DNA of 64,000 bases, from NCBI RefSeq assembly GCF_018812025.1, contig NC_063051.1:3005501-3069500 (forward strand), read 5' to 3'. The position numbers and the translations under genes are program-made. The stretch comes from Megalobrama amblycephala. Its lineage: Eukaryota > Chordata > Actinopteri > Cypriniformes > Xenocyprididae. The notes beneath the pieces were generated by a model. That model had not been told where the DNA came from. It ran no database searches and saw only the letters and a list, made by a program, of their open reading frames with translations. Shown here piece by piece: positions 13,101 through 23,425 of the stretch. Position 1 is the stretch's first letter, and every line of letters starts with the position of its first letter.

Positions 13101-16100
13101 CATTGAATCATTCATTCAAGAGATTCATTCAGAAAATGCTGATTCATCCAGTAATGAATCAAGTGAAGTCTTTATGAGTGAGTTATTGAATCATTCATTC
13201 GAGATTCATTCAAAAAAACACTGATTCATCCAGTAATGAAGCAAGTGAAGTCTTTTTGAGCGAGTCATTGAATCATACATTCAAGAGATTCATTCAAAAA
13301 CGCTGATTCATGCAGAAATGAAGCAAGTGAAGTCTTTATGAGTGAGTCATTGAATCATTAATTCAAGAGATTCATTCAAAAAAACACTGATTCACCCAGT
13401 AATGAATCAAGTGGATTCTTTTTGAGTGAGTCATTGAATCATTCATTCAAGAGATTCATTCAGAAAATGCTGATTCATCCAGTAATGAAACAAGCGAAGA
13501 CTTTAGGCTTGTTCAAGATGCATCGGTGCTACGCAAACCAATCGGTGTATGACATCAAAGTACCGCGAGAGCGATTGGAGAGAATATATGACTTTTGAAT
13601 CGCTTTCGCGGTACTTTGATGTCATACACCGATTGGTTTGCGTAGCGCCGATGCATCTCGAACAAGCCTTTTATGAGCGAGTCATTGAATCATTCATTCA
13701 AGAGGTTCATTCAAAAACACTGATTAATCCAGTAATGAAACAAGTTTAGTCTTTATGAGCGAATCACTGAATCATCATTCATTCAAACCGATCTTTTTCT
13801 TAAAGATTCAAATTAATGAAATATTTGTTAAGTAGACTGCAGTAATTAACATGTTGTCAGAACCTTCTAGTAAATTTATTTTGGGTGTCTGTTCAGAATC
13901 ATGGGAGAATCGTGATCTCCATTTTAAACCATAAAGGTGATTCTCAGTTTACCCAGAATCCTGCAGCTCTACCACCCTGTAACTGAATTTGTCTAGTTTT
14001 GCTCAGCTCTGTATTTCAGCAGCTTGTAATTCCTCAATAAATCACAGTTACCTGGAAACATCAGGCAATCTGTGATTTCCAAACTCACAGAAAATAAATG
14101 TATAAAATGATAAAATGATTCCTAAAAAATCCTTATCCAATTATCACAACAACAGCTAGAAACGTCTTGGAAATTAATTGTGAAACAAAAGCCGCTGTAA
14201 CCCTGATTATGAAACTACTGGACGAAGAAGCCTTTATTTCTTACAGTAATCTTCAGCAAGCATGCGTTTGTCTCGTAATATTGCACATGTGAACAGATGT
14301 AAGTGCATTAAACTCTCATCATGTGGCTTATAATGTGTTTGTTCCAGGATCCGTGACGCTCTGAAGTGCATCCTGAACATCTCTCGTCATGGGAATCAGT
14401 ACATCCAGGTTAATGAACCCTGGAAGAAGATAAAAGGGGGAGACGGCGACAGGCAAGTCGTCACATGATCACGTCTGCCGCATCAGTGTGTTTGCTGAAG
14501 TACGGCAACACACTGCAGAAATACACACAAATTATTGATAATTTCTAATTCATAACTTTCTAAAATGATTATTTAATGCTTTAACTAACGGACCTTATTG
14601 TAAAGTGTCACCATTATTTCTAAAATATACAGAGATAATAGTTTTGAGAAAAAAAAAAAAGTTTTTAAGTACAATTTCCTGAGAACACGCAAATGAGTTC
14701 TCGCCCTCGGCATGTTAATTGGTTCTGCCGGAGGTTGATTGTGTGTAATGAAGGCGTGACGTTTGCGTGTGTTTGGCTGCAGGCAGCGCGCCGGTACCGT
14801 GACGGGCGTGTCGGTGAACGTGGCGTGTCTCCTGTCTGCCGTGCTGGAGCCGTACATGCCCACCGTCAGTCACACCATCCGTGCCCAGCTGCAGGCTCCG
14901 CCCACCTGCGCCAGCGCCATGCTGCAGGGGGCGGGAACCTTCATCTGCACACTGCCAGCCGGGCACCGCATCGGCACGGTAACGCCTGACTTCTCCTGAT
15001 ATTAAGTGTTACCATGTGACTGTAAGAGCACTGCATTATTACATATGCAAAATCTCAAATTAATTTTTTATATTTTTTACTTTTGTTGTTGACCTCTCCT
15101 ACAGGTCAGCCCTTTGTTCCAAAAGTTGGAGAACGAACAGATTGAGGCTCTGAGGAAAAAATTTGGAGGACAACAGGTTCGTCAAAGACATTCATCCATT
15201 ATTAATCAGAGTTCTCGGGCAGAAACGGGAATTGGGATTTCCAGGCCAGACTTATTTATGGAAATTAACAATATCCTGAAAATACATCAAAAAGTCATTG
15301 AAATTTAAAAAACAATTAAAAATAAAACATAAATATGAAAAAATAATTATATAAAATATTAAAAATAAAAAATGTATATGAAAAAAATTATATAAAATAT
15401 TAAAAATAACAAATGTATATGAAAAAAGTTATATAAAATGATCTTAAAAATAACAAATGTATATGAAAAAATAATTACATAAAATAGTATTTCAAAATAT
15501 ATATGAAAAATAATTATATAAAATATAAAAATGAAAAAAATTATATAAAATGATATTTAAAAATAACAAATGTATATGAAAAAATAATTACATAAAATAG
15601 TATTTCAATGTAAAAATTTCTAATATCTGTTTTTCTCCCACTCTCTCCATTTATTTTTTATTTAATTCTTTTTATAATTAAAAAATATGTAAAATAATAT
15701 ATTTATGAACAAATAAATATATAAAATATTAAAAATAAAAAATGTATATGAAAAAAAATTATATAAAATATTTCAATATAAGAAATTCTAATATCTCAGT
15801 TGTTCTCCCACTCTCTATCCATCTATTTTTTTAAATTAATTTTTATATAATTTAAAAAATATATATTATAATTATTATATTATAATTTATTTATTATATA
15901 AAAAAAATATTTTATCAGCTAGAAATTGCTCTTTGTGAGTGTGATCTCTCTAAAATAATTAATAAAAATGCTTATGAATAACTGGAAAAATTCTCATTTT
16001 CTGAGAATTATTTTGGAAACTGCATCGATTAACCGCTCCTATAAATATGCAACAATCTTTTTTAAAATGCAATGAAATCTGTTTAAATTATTCTTTTCAA

Positions 16101-18309
16101 AATACAATAAAATCTATGAATTACCCCTGTTTCATTTTCTGCTTTGCTGGTACAACCACATATTTTATTCATACAATCAATACAAATATATATGTGATAT
16201 TTGTGAGTGTACGACTGGAACAGATGTGGAAATTCATCGGGCAGAAGGTGTAAGAACCCTGATTAATTAAACCGGCTCTGATGAAGATCAGCTCGATGTT
16301 ATTCTCTCTAATGAATGAAAGAACATTTACATGTTCGGTTGTTTATCTGTCTGATTCTCGGCCTCTTTCAGCCAGAAGACGAGAGTCTGGAAGCGAAGGT
16401 AGACGAGCGTGTGACCGCTCTCTGTTCTCACGGCTTTGTGTCTGTTTTCACTAAAACTGACTGTGAAATCGATTCAGTGATGATGTCTGTATTCAGAGAA
16501 CGGCAGCTCTGGATCAAAGCCTGCTGCTGTCAGTCACGCCGCGCCGTTTCTATCAACCCAGAATGCAATCTGCCCCCGGCCGCCCGTCTTAAAGACAACA
16601 AACCTCATTTTACATTCTTCTTAACGTTTGTTTAAGAGCAATGATTTCACAGAGCTCTTCAGTGCTTGTGTGTACTAACAGATGTTTCTGCATGCGTGTT
16701 TGTGTGGTTGCTCTTATGAATTACCAGATTATTTTATCTTTAATATTATTATTATTATTAAAAATCTTTTTAATTAAAACAAACAAATGCAAGTCATTTT
16801 TTGCTTTCTTTTTAAATTCTGAAACATGCACATAATATACTATTTGATGAAATATTATTTTTCTGTTTCTAGACCCCGAGTTCCAGCGCCGCAACAGTCG
16901 AGACCAAACCCAGCGTTAGTGCCGCGCAGGACGCCTCGCTGAACGTCAGCGCAGATCCAGAGAGAGCCAAACAGCTGACGGCTTTAGTGGCAGAACAAGT
17001 AAGAACTCACACACACTCATGTTTCACTATATTAGTAAGGACATTGCATAGACTTGCATTGATTTTATATCAGGTTAATGATATTTTCTATGGTTTAACC
17101 CAACCACTACCCCTAAACCAACCCGCCACAGAAACGTGATTTTAAAAAACACTAGATTTTAAAACAAACGTGTTTTGGCCGATTTATAAACCTTTTTAAC
17201 TAGTGATCACCAGTAAAATGTCTTCATAGTAGTCATAATATTTCTCTATATAAGTGAAGAGAGACATTTGGTGATCATAAGTATAGCTAAACCTGTACAC
17301 ACACACACACACACACAATACTGGTCAAAAGTGATGTCTGGAGGGGATATTTGTTTTTTATGACCCTAGAAGGGCGATTTAAACCATCAAAATATGAAGA
17401 AAATACTTTTTTTAATATATATATTTTAAATATGAGGGAAGAACAAAACACTAAACTCGGTTAAAGTGTTTTTCTGACAAAATTATGTGGCAAAAAAGGC
17501 AAAAACTACCGCTGCAGGTTTTATTTTACTATACAGTAGACTGCATAGAAAAACCAAAAGCTGGGAGGAAAAAGCAAACATCGACTACAACATAATCAGT
17601 TATTAATATTTGGCTTGATTTTGCATGTTTATAATTTGTTTCTATGACAGCCTGCACAAAAATTATGTCACACAATATGTCATGTTTCATTATCGCAAAT
17701 AAAACAATCGACTCCAAGCACAATACGCAATGTGATTACAAACTCTTTAAAACATTTTTAATAATATTTTGAGTAAAAAGTGTCAATTTTCCGGACCGGA
17801 CCTTGTGACTGTTAAAGCTTTTTTTATCTTTTCAATATAATCTAGTAGGAAAGTTCAAGAACGCCGCCCTTTTCTTCCAAAATACGCATTGTGGCGCTTT
17901 AGTAGCTGCATTTATTGTCTATTGTTTATATCTTTTATTAGAATTTTTTAAAAAGGAAAATGAATAAAGGTGAAATTTTAGAAATATTTAATACATGTAA
18001 ATATATTTTATTTCCATGTTTAACATGAAATTATTCTTTTTTTCTCATTTAATTTCATTTTTTCGCCTCGTTTTATGAAAGTCTTTAACTGAAGGCGTGA
18101 TCATCATTATTCATATGTAGTGCTCATATGTGATTCACTGGTGTGTGTTTGTGTTTCAGGGCGATAAAGTACGAGCTCTAAAAGCTCAGAAAGCCGAGAA
18201 GTCAGTCATCGCGGAGGAAGTCGCCAAATTAATTGAGCTGAAAAAACAACTCTGTCTCGCGGAGGGCAAGAACCCAGAGCCGGCCGCTCCGAAAGGGAAG
18301 AAGAAATAA
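624..18309 (+). CDS. mars1: Methionyl-tRNA synthetase, cytosolic (5'-partial, 20 exons)
   Basis: Cytosolic MetRS attaches methionine to tRNA-Met; in animals it belongs to the multi-synthetase complex. Exons: 624-702, 1616-1747, 4018-4093, 4165-4331, 5760-5869, 5953-6069, 6373-6576, 8613-8814, 8967-9041, 9113-9283, 9359-9454, 10339-10456, 10978-11191, 11297-11428, 14348-14452, 14783-14978, 15105-15176, 16372-16398, 16873-16998, 18160-18309 (TAA). All phases join, giving 855 residues. In this fragment's numbering: the end of the GST-like domain with [10 protein letters not shown] (residues 14-23); class I signature [11 protein letters not shown] (204-214); paired zinc cysteines at 320/323, 336/339, 349/352 and 366/369; [13 protein letters not shown]-type loop KFSKS (524-528); anticodon-binding domain with NEPWKKIKG; and a C-terminal WHEP helix-turn-helix ending in a lysine-rich tail. 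The human protein is about 900 residues. Roughly 70 N-terminal residues lie upstream of the window; nothing in 1-620 looks like the missing exon. The intron after 14452 has a GC donor. Gene identity is very secure; individual exon edges rest on splice consensus and homology. Confidence 0.97.
2171..2264. repeat. (TA)n microsatellite
   Basis: TA dinucleotides interrupted once by an A-run, directly abutting the palindromic element that starts at 2263. Confidence 0.95.
2263..3202 (+). mobile_element. Palindromic element TACAGTACAGTCC, copy 1
   Basis: Inverted terminal arms, an internal end motif ACTACCGTTCAAAAGTTTGG near 2671, and TA-rich flanks. It looks like two head-to-head copies of one short cyprinid element, the left copy truncated. 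It lies in mars1 intron 1616-1747/4018-4093. Confidence 0.85.
6600..8470. repeat. AT-rich tandem repeat of about 500-540-bp units
   Basis: Blocks AAAAGGATTCA, ATTGGCAATATACTGAATCA and ATTTAGTCAAAGTATTTGAT recur near-regularly about 3.5 times. It fills most of mars1 intron 6577-8612. Confidence 0.75.
9470..10248. mobile_element. Foldback element TTAAAGGATTAGTTCACTTTC, copy 1
   Basis: The two ends are inverted repeats of more than 250 bp (left 9470-9740, right 9985-10248), with shorter inverted blocks between (GTTCAAACTTTGACCTGTGG). No protein domain. It lies in mars1 intron 9455-10338, so the transcript could form a long hairpin. Confidence 0.8.
10563..10900. mobile_element. Decayed single copy of the TACAGTACAGTCC family
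   Basis: Shares TTTATTCCTGTGATCAAAGC, CTGAATTTTCAGCATCATTA and CACATGATCCTTCAGAAATC with the copies at 2263 and 55221, but has lost clear ends. It lies in mars1 intron 10457-10977. Confidence 0.75.
11842..11990 (-). mobile_element. tRNA-derived SINE, copy 1
   Basis: Read on the minus strand it starts with a tRNA-like head, A box TAGCTCAGTGGTTAGAGCA and B box GGTTCGATCCC, then the tail GGATAAAAGCGTCTGCC, widespread in fish SINE/LINE tails. Resembles cyprinid HAmo-type SINEs; exact family not tested. Confidence 0.8.
13506..13668. mobile_element. Palindromic MITE (163 bp) inside the minisatellite
   Basis: Arms of about 70 bp, beginning GGCTTGTTCAAGATGCATCG and ending with the inverse, surround a loop of about 25 nt. 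The surrounding 81-bp repeat resumes on both sides, with TTTA-like sequence duplicated at the junctions. Confidence 0.8.
16372..16398 (+). CDS. mars1: mars1 candidate 27-nt microexon
   Basis: Nine codons (PEDESLEAK) lie between a pyrimidine-rich acceptor ending in CAG and a GTAGAC donor. The exon is phase 0 on both sides, matching the phase-0 junction between the exons ending at 15176 and starting at 16873. It falls in the acidic, poorly conserved linker between the anticodon-binding domain and the WHEP domain. Including or skipping it keeps frame. A long open frame continues past the donor, but it resembles nothing in MetRS. Confidence 0.6.
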
Positions 18310-18510
18310 GAGGTGAACATGAGGAAGAAAACTACTTTATATTTTAGAATATTTTCTGGGAACTATTTTCTTGGATACTGCACTGTTTAACCACTCCTAT
18401 AATAATCCAACCAATCCAGATTTCACAATGCAGTTTCATTTTTCTGCTTTGTTACAACCATGTATTTTATTCATACACTCAATAAACACCAAGACAAAAA
18501 TCACAAAGAC
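18310..18510 (+). other. mars1: mars1 3' UTR with poly(A) signal
   Basis: The sequence after the TAA stop at 18307-18309 carries a canonical AATAAA at 18481-18486, so cleavage is expected about 10-30 nt later. This places the mars1 end roughly 1.8 kb from the ddit3 stop codon, in a convergent arrangement. Confidence 0.65.
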
Positions 18511-18810
18511 TGGATTCAGTTCATTTTAAAAAACTTTAATAACAAAATGTGTGTAATACAAGTCCATATTAAGTAAGGCTAAATAAAAATTTGCTACGCT
18601 AATACAGTAATTCGGCATGCATGTTTATTTTAACATTAGGAAGGTAAATGATTACATGTAATGATGATCATGTGATACACATATAGAAAAATAGGCATAG
18701 ATCAGAGGCAGAGAGTGTTATAAACTGCTAGTTCTAAAAATTCTGAAAAAGTTTCAAGAGAAATAAGTGAGAGCAAAATCGCCATTCATCATAATCTTCC
18801 CCTTCATCTC

Positions 18811-18850
<40 letters not shown>

Positions 18851-20290
18851 TAGAGGCCTCGGGTTGATGGTGAGCGCAGAGAGAAACGGCTCACAATCGT
18901 TCAGAATAACAGTCCTGAGCTACTAATCTCTGTCATTGACACGTTTAAAAGCCCTGTCATTAACACATTAGACCAATCAGAGCAGGCTGGTTACAGTGAA
19001 ACACACCTCCATTCGCTTCTACAATCATGTTACTGATACAATCACGTTGCTTCTTCTACTTCCTTTTTATTGCAGTTCTGCCGTTTCTTCCATCGTCTCT
19101 GCTACATTCCCTACAGACTCCTCTCCACAGACGAACAATCAGCTTTCAATTACACAGAAAGTTGATTAACTTTGGGTAGTTTAATAAGATTTGGTGCTTA
19201 AACCAAGCGTTTGCGATATCACCAGGTGAATCTCGAGGAAACCGGTCTTCGGAAGTTATATTTTGCTTAAAATAAAGGTGTTTTTTTTTCATAAGTTAAT
19301 TGCATACTGCATTTTTATTACTGTAATGCAAAATATCTCATACTTTGTGTTCTCTTTTGATAATCTTAAAAATATTTGTATTTGTTTTACTGTCTTTTGC
19401 TGATTACAGTCGTTTTGTGTTTGTAAAAAGTTATTTGCTTTTGATATTTTTATTGCTATAATGCAATCTCATTCTTTAATTGATTCGTAACATTTAAACG
19501 CCATATTAGTACTTGCCTTAAATTTTTGCTGATTTAAATGTTTAAAAAAAATGCATTGGTCATTTTAATTTACTGAAAAAAATTAGGCTTTATTTTTTTC
19601 ATTTATATAATTTCATATCCGCTTTCAATATTTTTATTATCATTTGCGATATCATTCTTTAATTTGTGTCCTCTTTTGATAATTTAAAAAATATTTGTAT
19701 TTGTTTTACAGTCGTTTTATGGAGGTAAAAACCTTCGTTTTCTAATTTATCTAATTTCTTCTTTGCTTTTGATATTTTTATTGCTTTAATGCAATCTCAT
19801 TCTTTAATTTATTCATAGTGTCATTCGTTAAATTTTAAGATTTAAACACTATATTAGTACTTGCTTTTAATTTTTCCTGATTTTTTTTTTTAAAAAACAC
19901 ATTATGGTCATTTTAATTTTAACTTCGTAAAATCAGGCTTTTTCTCATTTATCGAATTTCATATTTGCTTTTGATATTTTTAACATTTATCATAGTAGAA
20001 TTGGCCTGATTGAAATGCTTTAAAAACATTATATTAGTAATTTTAATTTACTGAATAAAGCTTTATGAAAAATCTAATTGGTTTTGGATGAGGTTCGACC
20101 GGGTCGTGTTTCCGTTGGGCTCCGCATTCCTCCTTTTCTTTACGGCTCAATCTGACTTTCTCTTTCTCTCTCGGTGGGAAACGCTCTCCCCTCTCTCCCC
20201 CCCGTCCCACGTGTCTTTTATCTCCTTCTAAATGTGCATTTCACGGTCAATTGTTCGCTTCCCTTCAACCCCTTCTTTCCTGTTGCTCCT
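18511..20290. other. Convergent mars1/ddit3 intergenic region
   Basis: AT-rich DNA holding an (AC)n microsatellite at about 18811-18842 and imperfect internal repeats at about 19320-20060, where phrases such as TTTTGATATTTTTATTGC recur. The ddit3 3' UTR must enter from the right. A minus-strand AATAAA (TTTATT at 19808-19813) is one possible end, but several others exist. I see no coding exon. Confidence 0.5.
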
Positions 20291-21122
20291 TCACCTCCTG
20301 GTGTTGACGAGTCTCTCGATGAGCGCCCGGCGCGTCCTCTGCACCTCCTCTCCCAATCGCTCGATCTCGGCTTTGAGGCGCTCGTTCTGATCCGTCAGCT
20401 CCTGCACCTTCCTCTCGTTCTCCTGCTCGCGCTCTCTTCTGCTCTTCTTCCCCGGGGACGGCGAGCACAGCGCGCCTCCTTTCTCGCCCCCTCGCTTTCT
20501 CTTGCCCGGCCGCGAGGAGACGGGAGGGGACGCCGGAGGGGAGCAGTTGAGGGAGGGCGAGCGGGACGCCGAGGAGCAGGACGACGTGTCGGGAACCGTA
20601 GGGAGCTCCTCCTCGCTGGCGGCCGGAGACGGAGGCGGGTGGAGGTGGTACCCGCCGCTGACCATCGTTTCCACCGACCCCACGCCTCCTTCGCTGAGGA
20701 GCTCGAAGAACTCGGGCGGAAGCAGGTCTCCTCCGGACGAGGTGTGCTCCGAATCGCCGCCTCTCCGGTCCTCCTGTCGCGGAGGCGTCGGCGGCGGGTC
20801 GTCGGTGACGCGTTGCACACCGTCGCCCCATACCTGCCCCTCCGTCAACCAGGTGAGCGAGCAGCTCTCCAACACATCCAGAAACTCGGGCTCCTTCTGC
20901 ATAAGAGGCGAAGAAGAGAAACCGTTAGGGGGAAAAACGTCGTACGGACGAGATTGTAGAACGGTGTTTGACGTTACTGACCTCGGAGCAAGGCGGGGCT
21001 CGCGTAAGTTTGGCCCCGCCTGCGTCGGAGCCCAGTATATCCTGTAGGTCTTCATACCACGCCTCCAACTCTGCACCACATAGCGGCCCCACACCAGGGG
21101 GGTACAGCCACTCCGCAGTCAT
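20291..21122 (-). CDS. ddit3: DNA damage-inducible transcript 3 (CHOP), bZIP factor
   Basis: CHOP is a C/EBP-family bZIP protein of the integrated stress and unfolded protein responses. It dimerises with other C/EBPs, blocks their normal sites and promotes apoptosis. Coding exons on the minus strand are 20982-21122 (ATG, 47 codons) and 20291-20896 (201 codons plus TGA); the product is 248 residues, longer than the roughly 170 of mammals. The N-terminal activation region contains [16 protein letters not shown] (about 18-33), the CHOP hallmark, then [15 protein letters not shown] (52-66). The middle is rich in P, S and G. The bZIP spans about 178-245: a basic region with KRKR and [19 protein letters not shown], then a zipper with heptad leucines 214, 221 and 228. 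Proline and glycine in the basic region fit CHOP's atypical DNA binding. The last exon is strikingly GC-rich for this AT-rich window, which opens long spurious frames on both strands. Confidence 0.96.
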
Positions 21123-21185
21123 CGCACCAATCAGTCGCTATCCACAGACACAATACGATATGCTCCCACACCTAGCACACCAGAC
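20982..21185 (-). other. ddit3: ddit3 exon carrying main start and 5' UTR
   Basis: The minus-strand acceptor, a T-rich tract ending GGGTCAG, lies just beyond 21185. The first 63 nt are 5' UTR and hold the predicted end of an upstream ORF: a TAG at 21138-21140, 15 nt before the main ATG at 21120-21122. Confidence 0.55.
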
Positions 21186-23086
21186 CTGACCCAGAAAAAA
21201 TACATAAACTGTCCAGAAGAGGAAATGAAAACAAACCTGCTGTTGCTGCACACCGATACGGCTCAACACATCAGAGTAAAGCTTCACCTGCACCGCAGGT
21301 TTTGGGAATAGCCGATTTATCTGGGTGACCCGCTATTATACGCGATATTAAGATTGACTGCTCGGCCACCGGGTGCAACAAGGACACACAGTGGCCGGAC
21401 GGTGTTACTGCACAATAAATATTCAGAAGAGTTTCAGAAAAGCGTGCATGCATGAACAGAGGAAAAAAGGTTTGTGTTGTTCATTATTATTTACTATATA
21501 GCCGGTTTAGTGCTTATGTAAGATTCACTCAAATAAAAATAATAAAAACTTTAAAAAGGTGCTCACCTTTAAAGTGTCTCTTGTCAATCAAGTTTGAATG
21601 TGAGTTGGTGGCGATATTTTGTCCCAATAATTCTAGAGAAATAAAACATTGAACAGCTCAAGCCACAGTACTTGGTTACAAAATCTATTTAAAAATTAAA
21701 AAAAAAAAAATTAAAAATATTTATATCTGTTATAAAAGCTATTTAAAAATTAAAAAAAAAAAAAAAAATCTGAAACAAACACGTGCAAGTGATACAAAAG
21801 CATCATAGAGGGGCTTGTGGACGATCGGATGCTCGTAAAAATAACCCGTAGCAATTATTAATTCTTTAATCTTGAATCTAAAATTAGGTCATTGTATTTT
21901 TTTATGTAAACAAAGGCGCATTGTGTGCTCGAGGGCGCCCTCTGCGAGAGTCTGAGCAGACAGCGTCTGTCAAAACAAGCTGAAGGACTCGATCTCAACG
22001 CGAACACATTCAAGTTCAGCTGAAATAACATCGCAGAACTCATGTGAGGAAAAAACGCGATAATCAAGCTGCTTTAGATGCCCGTGTGAGACAATGAAAA
22101 CAGCCCTGACATATGCACCTGAGGCACTCCCACGTGTTTTGTTTTTATATATATAAATCGTAATGCGGTGTAAAGCGATATATAACTAAAAAAAAAAAAA
22201 AAAGAATAAAATTTGTATTATCTATTATTATTATTATTATTATTATTAAATCATGAATAATAATATTAAGGAGTTTATTTGATGTATTCAGGCTCCAAAT
22301 GTGACTAAATCGAATATTTTCAAAGGGCTCGACAGTCGTGAGATTATACGATAATTCACTTAAAATTGTTTCAAATTAATTTACTATATAAACTAACTTA
22401 ACTGCCCATCTGGAGCTGGGATTTACGAAACTGACAGCGAGCCAATGACGTCATGGAATCAAAGTACAGGAGTGAGGAAACAAAGGGCGAACGCTCCGCA
22501 CCAAAATAACACTTTAAAAGTACTTTAACGATATAAAACACAACGAGTTAGCCATCGTGACTACATCCATTTGATTTCCTAAACTGTAAAAAGTTGATGT
22601 AGCGCAGTTCCGTTGACGAAGCGTTATCGATCTTACAAAAAACCGTTAAAAATAAAACGTTCGCAAAAAAGTTCTCGCGTGCGCGTCTAAAATGCCGCGA
22701 TCGTAGCGAAATGACAGCTGTCATCGCGTAGTTTTGTAAACAAGTAACTATTAAAGTAATAAAGCAGTTAAGATGGTGCCTTAAATAAGGAAAACGGACG
22801 GAGAAAGAGAGAAAAAAATCCAGTGAAATTTGAGTTGAACAACTGTATTCCAAAAACAGCCTGGGATAGTCGCCAAAACATGCGCATTCCTGTTTTCCAA
22901 AAGGAAAAGCTTGACACACATCTATATACCAGCGAGAAAAGTACATCAGATCACAATATAAAGAATAGAGAAATAGATAAAGATGACACTCACCCTTTTC
23001 TTTTTATTATTTCTTTTCCTCGGCTGTTTCGGATTCAGGGTTTGTGTGTGTTTTTGTAGAGATTGGTGATAGCTCATGTTAACCAT
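21138..23086 (-). CDS. Predicted ddit3 upstream ORF (63 codons, spliced)
   Basis: With exons 22994-23112, 21237-21287 and 20982-21185 joined, the frame from the ATG at 23086 stays open for 31 + 17 + 15 codons and stops at TAG 21138-21140, 15 nt before the CHOP start. It begins MVNMS, so methionines lie at positions 1 and 4. The mammalian CHOP uORF, which blocks CHOP translation until eIF2alpha is phosphorylated, also has methionines at 1 and 4 but is only 34 codons. The remainder shows no clear match to the mammalian peptide, though it is rich in K, R and Q. The exon structure is inferred. Confidence 0.45.
21237..21287 (-). other. ddit3: ddit3 candidate non-coding exon 2 (51 nt)
   Basis: Between a minus-strand GGTGCAG acceptor (AG at 21288-21289) and a GTTTGT donor. 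Mammalian DDIT3 also has a very short second exon. The intron to the next exon (21186-21236) would be only 51 nt, unusually short. That intron is also a multiple of three without an in-frame stop, so retention cannot be excluded. Confidence 0.4.
21288..22991 (-). other. ddit3: ddit3 first intron (predicted)
   Basis: AT-rich with poly-A runs near 21697-21770 and a (TTA)n stretch near 22225-22247. A 60-codon minus-strand frame at 21271-21453 overlaps the candidate exon 2 but has no supporting motif. I see nothing else of note. Confidence 0.4.
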
Positions 23087-23112
23087 TGTTCAGTTGAAGT
23101 CACCGAGTGTGG
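22994..23112 (-). other. ddit3: ddit3 predicted first exon (5' UTR with uORF start)
   Basis: It begins about 25-30 nt downstream of the minus-strand TATA box at 23135-23140 (start site estimated, not seen). It ends at a strong donor, AGG|GTGAGT, with GT at 22992-22993. It contains two in-frame ATGs, at 23084-23086 and 23075-23077, opening a predicted upstream ORF. Confidence 0.55.
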
Positions 23113-23134
23113 ATTTCGGAAACTCCCGGGGACA

Positions 23135-23140
23135 TTTATA
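23135..23140 (-). promoter_or_regulatory. ddit3: ddit3 TATA box
   Basis: TATAAA read on the minus strand, followed about 50 nt downstream by the first upstream ATG. CCAAT motifs on the plus strand near 23233 and 23275, and GC-box sequence (GGGCGGGAGGGGCGGGAC, from about 23294), lie upstream of it in the gene's sense. Confidence 0.6.
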
Positions 23141-23425
23141 GAGTGACTCCAACCGAACTCTGGGGGAAGGATCTCAAGGTGCAACCTAACTGAGAGTACG
23201 AGAACCTGACAGGAGATGGTCGGCCGAGCGCGCCAATCAAGCGAGGCGGTCGAAATTCTTCTGCTTAGAGACATCCAATGAGCAGACGCGCTGGGCGGGA
23301 GGGGCGGGACTTGGTGACTCTGCTGGTTGTCTCGCTCTGCGAGAGTTTGTGTGAGCGGGAAGATGTGATGCAGTCATAAGACGGCCAGGACGAATTTGGG
23401 GCGTAAGGGAGTCACATGAAAGGAA

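Larger units (their letters stand above)
11568..13790 (+). repeat. 81-bp minisatellite, about two dozen copies
   Basis: The unit contains CTGATTCATCCAGTAATGAA and GAGTCATTGAATCATTCATT. The array occupies most of mars1 intron 11429-14347 and is interrupted by a SINE (11842-11990) and a palindromic MITE (13506-13668). Confidence 0.9.

Noticed and set aside
11568..13790. Regularly spaced repeats resembling a CRISPR array
   Set aside because: Direct tandem 81-bp units without unique spacers, in a vertebrate intron.
16315..16635. 106-codon frame in a mars1 intron
   Set aside because: Only the 27-nt core has splice sites and a plausible role; the rest has no MetRS similarity.
20174..21047. Long plus-strand frames (up to 261 codons) opposite ddit3
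   Set aside because: Antisense shadows caused by the GC-rich last ddit3 exon; the minus strand carries the recognisable CHOP protein.
23234..23290. Possible ER-stress element (CCAAT-N9-CCACG) in the ddit3 promoter
   Set aside because: CCAAT is present at two places but neither is followed by CCACG at the right distance.
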